From an uncultured Oligoflexia bacterium (GTDB lineage: Bacteria > Bdellovibrionota > Bacteriovoracia > Bacteriovoracales > Bacteriovoracaceae), in the NCBI GenBank assembly GCA_950060715.1, contig CATLVA010000065.1, forward strand, positions 1-7,443: DNA of 7,443 bases, in the 5' to 3' direction. The first letter of the stretch is position 1; every line of letters begins with the position of its first letter. Below, piece by piece: positions 5,033 to 7,443 of this stretch. The notes under the pieces are model-generated. The model worked only from the letters and a program-made list of their open reading frames with translations. It had not been told where the DNA came from and did no database searches. The position numbers and the translations under genes were made by a program.

Positions 5033-7351
5033 ATGAAAATTATAGTACTTTTATTTTGGGCCTTACCTACTTTTGCACAGGTTGGAACCAACGGTCAGGA
5101 TCGAAAAGAAGAAAATCGACCTAAAAGAGAATACAATCTAGTCATTGAAGAAAATAAAATGACGCTTGGAGGAGTTGAGGCGAATGCAATGACTCTCAAT
5201 GGCAGAATTCCGGGGCCAATCCTTGAATTTAAAGAAGGCGATCTAGCTTTAATTAATGTAACCAACAAAATGAATACTGAAACTTCAGTGCATTGGCATG
5301 GCCTCATCCTTCCAAACTTTTATGATGGTGTTCCTTATTTAAACACTCCACCAATAGAGCCGGGTGAAACCTTTCAGTACAGGATACCCATTAATCAGTC
5401 CGGGACCTACTGGTATCATTCTCACACGATGCTGCAAGAGCAGAAGGGGGTATACGGTTCAATCGTGATACAGCCAAAAGAAAAGAAACTAGAATATGAT
5501 AAAGATTTAGTTGTTGTTCTGTCTGATTGGACAGACGAAAGACCTATGAATGTATTGCGAAATCTAAAGAGAGGCAACGAATGGTATCAGTTGAAAAAAG
5601 GTACGGCCGTGCCATTGAGCAGAGTGATTAGAGAAGGAGCTTTAAGTGCGCAGCTAAATTTTTGGCGTGATCGAATGAGTGGCGCTGATATAGCCGACAT
5701 CTACTATCCAGCATTTTTGATGAATGGTAAAAGACTTCTGGAATATCCTGAGTTTAAGCCTGGCGAAAAGATCAGACTTCGTTTTATTAATGCATCTGCA
5801 TCCACTTATTATTGGATGGATTTTGGAGGGGGAAATCCAACTGTGGTGTCTAGTGATGGTATCGATGTTGAGCCCGTGCAAAAAGATCGATTCCTGTTCG
5901 GAATTGCTGAAACTTACGATGTTATCGTGACCATTCCAAAAGGTCGTTTAGAGATTATAGCAACTGTACAAGATGGCTCTGGGAGCACATCTCTCCACCT
6001 TGGTACTGGAAAGCTTTTTCCAGCCACAGTAATTAGTCGGCCTGATAAAGTGGCTATGATGAAACAGATGGCAAGTATGGATATGAAGATGGGTGCACCG
6101 GCAATGGTGGGTGATGAAAAAAAGACGACGCCTGAGTTCCTCATGAAAAACTATGGGATGAATGGGAATGGTCATTCCATGAAAATGAATGAAGCAATGC
6201 CTATGAATAATCATAAAATGGATCATGGGAAGGTAATGAAAAATGGATCTATGCCAAAAGCTCATTCAGGAGCCACTGGGAAGATGACTCAGAATATGAA
6301 AATGAAGCCTAAAGAAGGTGAGGTTTTTGATTTTAGTGCACGGAAAAAATTCTTTAATTATGATTTTCTAAAAGCAAAAGAGGTCACAGCATTTGATCCA
6401 GACGTACCAGTGAGACAAATATTACTTAATCTAACTGGAAATATGAATCGGTATATTTGGAGTATGAATGGGGTACCATTGTCTGAAGCCAGTGAAATCA
6501 AAATTAACGGAGGAGAAGTTACCAGAGTCACTCTAAACAACCTGACGATGATGCATCATCCGATGCACCTCCATGGTCATTTCTTCAGGGTGATCAATAA
6601 AAATGGTGAACGTTCACCATTAAAACATACTGTTAATGTGCCACCGATGAAGAGTGTTGTGATTGAGTTTTATAATGAGGAAGTCGGTGATTGGATATTT
6701 CATTGTCATGTCCTGTACCATATGATGGGTGGGATGGCTCGGGTATTCAGTTATGGATCTCCTCGCGACGAGCGGATGAGTGAGTTTTCTTCACAGATGC
6801 TTGTTGACGAGACCGACCTTTTTTATAATTGGGGTTTGGCTCGTCTGGGGTCAAATTTCAATGAGCTTTTTCTAACTTCTAGTAATATTAGGAACCAGTT
6901 TAACTTGCGTACTGAAGTTGATTATGACCAAAACCTTGAGGCTGAAATAAATTATGATCGATATTTAAGTGATTGGGTTAGTGTTTATGTTGGAGTCAAT
7001 TCAGAGACTGAAGTTCCAGACTCTTATGAAGAGCTTAATACCGTTGGATTAGTTGGTGTTAAATACTTTACGCCCTATGGGTTCAACTTAGATGTTAGTT
7101 TAGACCATCAGTTGCGACCACGAATTCGCCTAGACCGAGAAATTCTTTTATTTTCAAATTTTTTCCTTGAAGCAGAGTATGAGTACAGAGCTGATTTTGG
7201 ATGGGTTAATAAGCTAGAAGATGACAACTCATATCAGGGGGAAACCCAGTGGTTGGTCGGAACCTCTTATATGTTCTCTAGAGACTTTTCTATTCAAGGT
7301 AATTATAGCAATCGATATGGATGGGGTGCTGGGCTTTTAGCAAGATTTTAG
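5033..7351 (+). CDS. Multicopper oxidase with Met-rich insert fused to CopB-like outer-membrane barrel
   Basis: Probably oxidises Cu(I) to Cu(II) outside the cytoplasm as copper resistance. The 772-residue protein has a Sec signal peptide (1-15, ending TFA) without the twin Arg usual in CopA. Cupredoxin domains span about 34-150, 155-335 and 435-575. All copper ligands are visible: HWHG (87-90), YWYHSH (126-131), HHPMHLHGH (508-516) and WIFHCHVLYHMMGGM (554-568), giving a type 1 site from His509, Cys558, His563 and Met568 and a complete trinuclear set. Residues 342-424 are a Met-rich insert with 19 Met plus several His, a likely Cu(I) collector. From about 590 to 772 the sequence alternates as amphipathic strands and ends GAGLLARF with a C-terminal Phe, like the CopB outer-membrane barrel; usually CopA and CopB are separate proteins. 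The ATG follows AAGGA by 6 nt. Confidence 0.88.
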   Translation: MKIIVLLFWALPTFAQVGTNGQDRKEENRPKREYNLVIEENKMTLGGVEANAMTLNGRIPGPILEFKEGDLALINVTNKMNTETSVHWHGLILPNFYDGVPYLNTPPIEPGETFQYRIPINQSGTYWYHSHTMLQEQKGVYGSIVIQPKEKKLEYDKDLVVVLSDWTDERPMNVLRNLKRGNEWYQLKKGTAVPLSRVIREGALSAQLNFWRDRMSGADIADIYYPAFLMNGKRLLEYPEFKPGEKIRLRFINASASTYYWMDFGGGNPTVVSSDGIDVEPVQKDRFLFGIAETYDVIVTIPKGRLEIIATVQDGSGSTSLHLGTGKLFPATVISRPDKVAMMKQMASMDMKMGAPAMVGDEKKTTPEFLMKNYGMNGNGHSMKMNEAMPMNNHKMDHGKVMKNGSMPKAHSGATGKMTQNMKMKPKEGEVFDFSARKKFFNYDFLKAKEVTAFDPDVPVRQILLNLTGNMNRYIWSMNGVPLSEASEIKINGGEVTRVTLNNLTMMHHPMHLHGHFFRVINKNGERSPLKHTVNVPPMKSVVIEFYNEEVGDWIFHCHVLYHMMGGMARVFSYGSPRDERMSEFSSQMLVDETDLFYNWGLARLGSNFNELFLTSSNIRNQFNLRTEVDYDQNLEAEINYDRYLSDWVSVYVGVNSETEVPDSYEELNTVGLVGVKYFTPYGFNLDVSLDHQLRPRIRLDREILLFSNFFLEAEYEYRADFGWVNKLEDDNSYQGETQWLVGTSYMFSRDFSIQGNYSNRYGWGAGLLARF

Positions 7352-7361
7352 TTCTAATAAG

Positions 7362-7375
7362 GATACTATTGTATC
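7362..7375. other. Small hairpin after the oxidase gene
   Basis: GATAC (7362-7366) and GTATC (7371-7375) form a 5-bp stem with loop TATT, 10 nt after the stop codon. It is weak and lacks a T-run, so intrinsic termination is only possible, not supported. Confidence 0.2.
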
Positions 7376-7412
7376 TCACACATTGAATGCTAATTATCTG
7401 CCTGTATTAGAT

Positions 7413-7443
7413 GTTACCAAAAAAGTTACCAAATGTTACCAAA
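7413..7443. repeat. Three direct copies of GTTACCAAA at the right edge
   Basis: Copies at 7413-7421, 7425-7433 and 7435-7443 start 12 and 10 bases apart, close to one helical turn, so they would face the same side of DNA. The array may continue beyond the window. Closely phased short direct repeats occur as arm-type integrase sites, iterons and activator boxes; the integrase with an arm-binding-like domain at the other end of the window makes the first reading attractive but unproven. Confidence 0.55.

Noticed and set aside
4776..5036. Plus-strand 86-codon frame before the oxidase
   Set aside because: TTG start without a ribosome binding site, no recognisable domain, and a composition that changes abruptly along it; not called as a gene.
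5948..6265. Minus-strand His-rich frame of 105 codons
   Set aside because: The His richness is the antisense reading of ATG Met codons (CAT) in the Met-rich insert of the oxidase.

Overview
The window looks like part of an integrative or mobilizable genetic element carrying a heavy-metal resistance cargo. The host was probably an AT-rich Gram-negative bacterium: the last gene ends in an outer-membrane-type beta-barrel with a terminal Phe, and several proteins carry Sec signal peptides. Genes have strong AGGAG-type ribosome binding sites. Lysine-rich coding would fit Bdellovibrionota-like bacteria, but that placement is a guess and no taxonomic marker gene is present.

The left third (1-2330) is a mobility module, all on the minus strand. 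Reading in that direction, it holds mobC (ribbon-helix-helix accessory protein), mobA (a HxHxH relaxase of the MOBP type, joined to mobC by a TTGA stop/start overlap), a small excisionase-like HTH protein, and a tyrosine integrase cut off by the window edge. A second gene of 185 residues lies wholly inside the 3' half of mobA in another frame. It encodes a coiled-coil and single-membrane-segment protein and resembles in layout the nested mobB genes of mobilizable plasmids.

The centre (2331-3188) has no conventional gene but is densely structured. It contains an inverted repeat upstream of mobC and an inverted repeat whose right arm is a perfect AGGAGG ribosome binding site for a 36-residue hydrophobic, amphipathic micro-protein. 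It also holds several hairpins whose wobble pairs all favour the plus-strand RNA, and a family of hairpins sharing the pattern ACGA-N4-TCGT. An origin of transfer is expected somewhere here.

The right part (3138-7351) is a plus-strand metal operon: a MerR-type promoter with a 20-bp spacer, merR, merT, merP, a cysteine-rich CopZ-N-terminal-like [2Fe-2S]/Zn protein, then, after a 276-bp gap, a multicopper oxidase. The oxidase has a Met-rich insert and is fused at its C-terminus to a CopB-like outer-membrane beta-barrel. No mercuric reductase (merA) is in the window. A likely picture is that MerP and MerT handle a soft metal in the envelope, the Cys-rich protein buffers it in the cytoplasm, MerR senses it, and the oxidase-barrel fusion detoxifies copper outside the cytoplasm. 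The window closes with three direct copies of GTTACCAAA.
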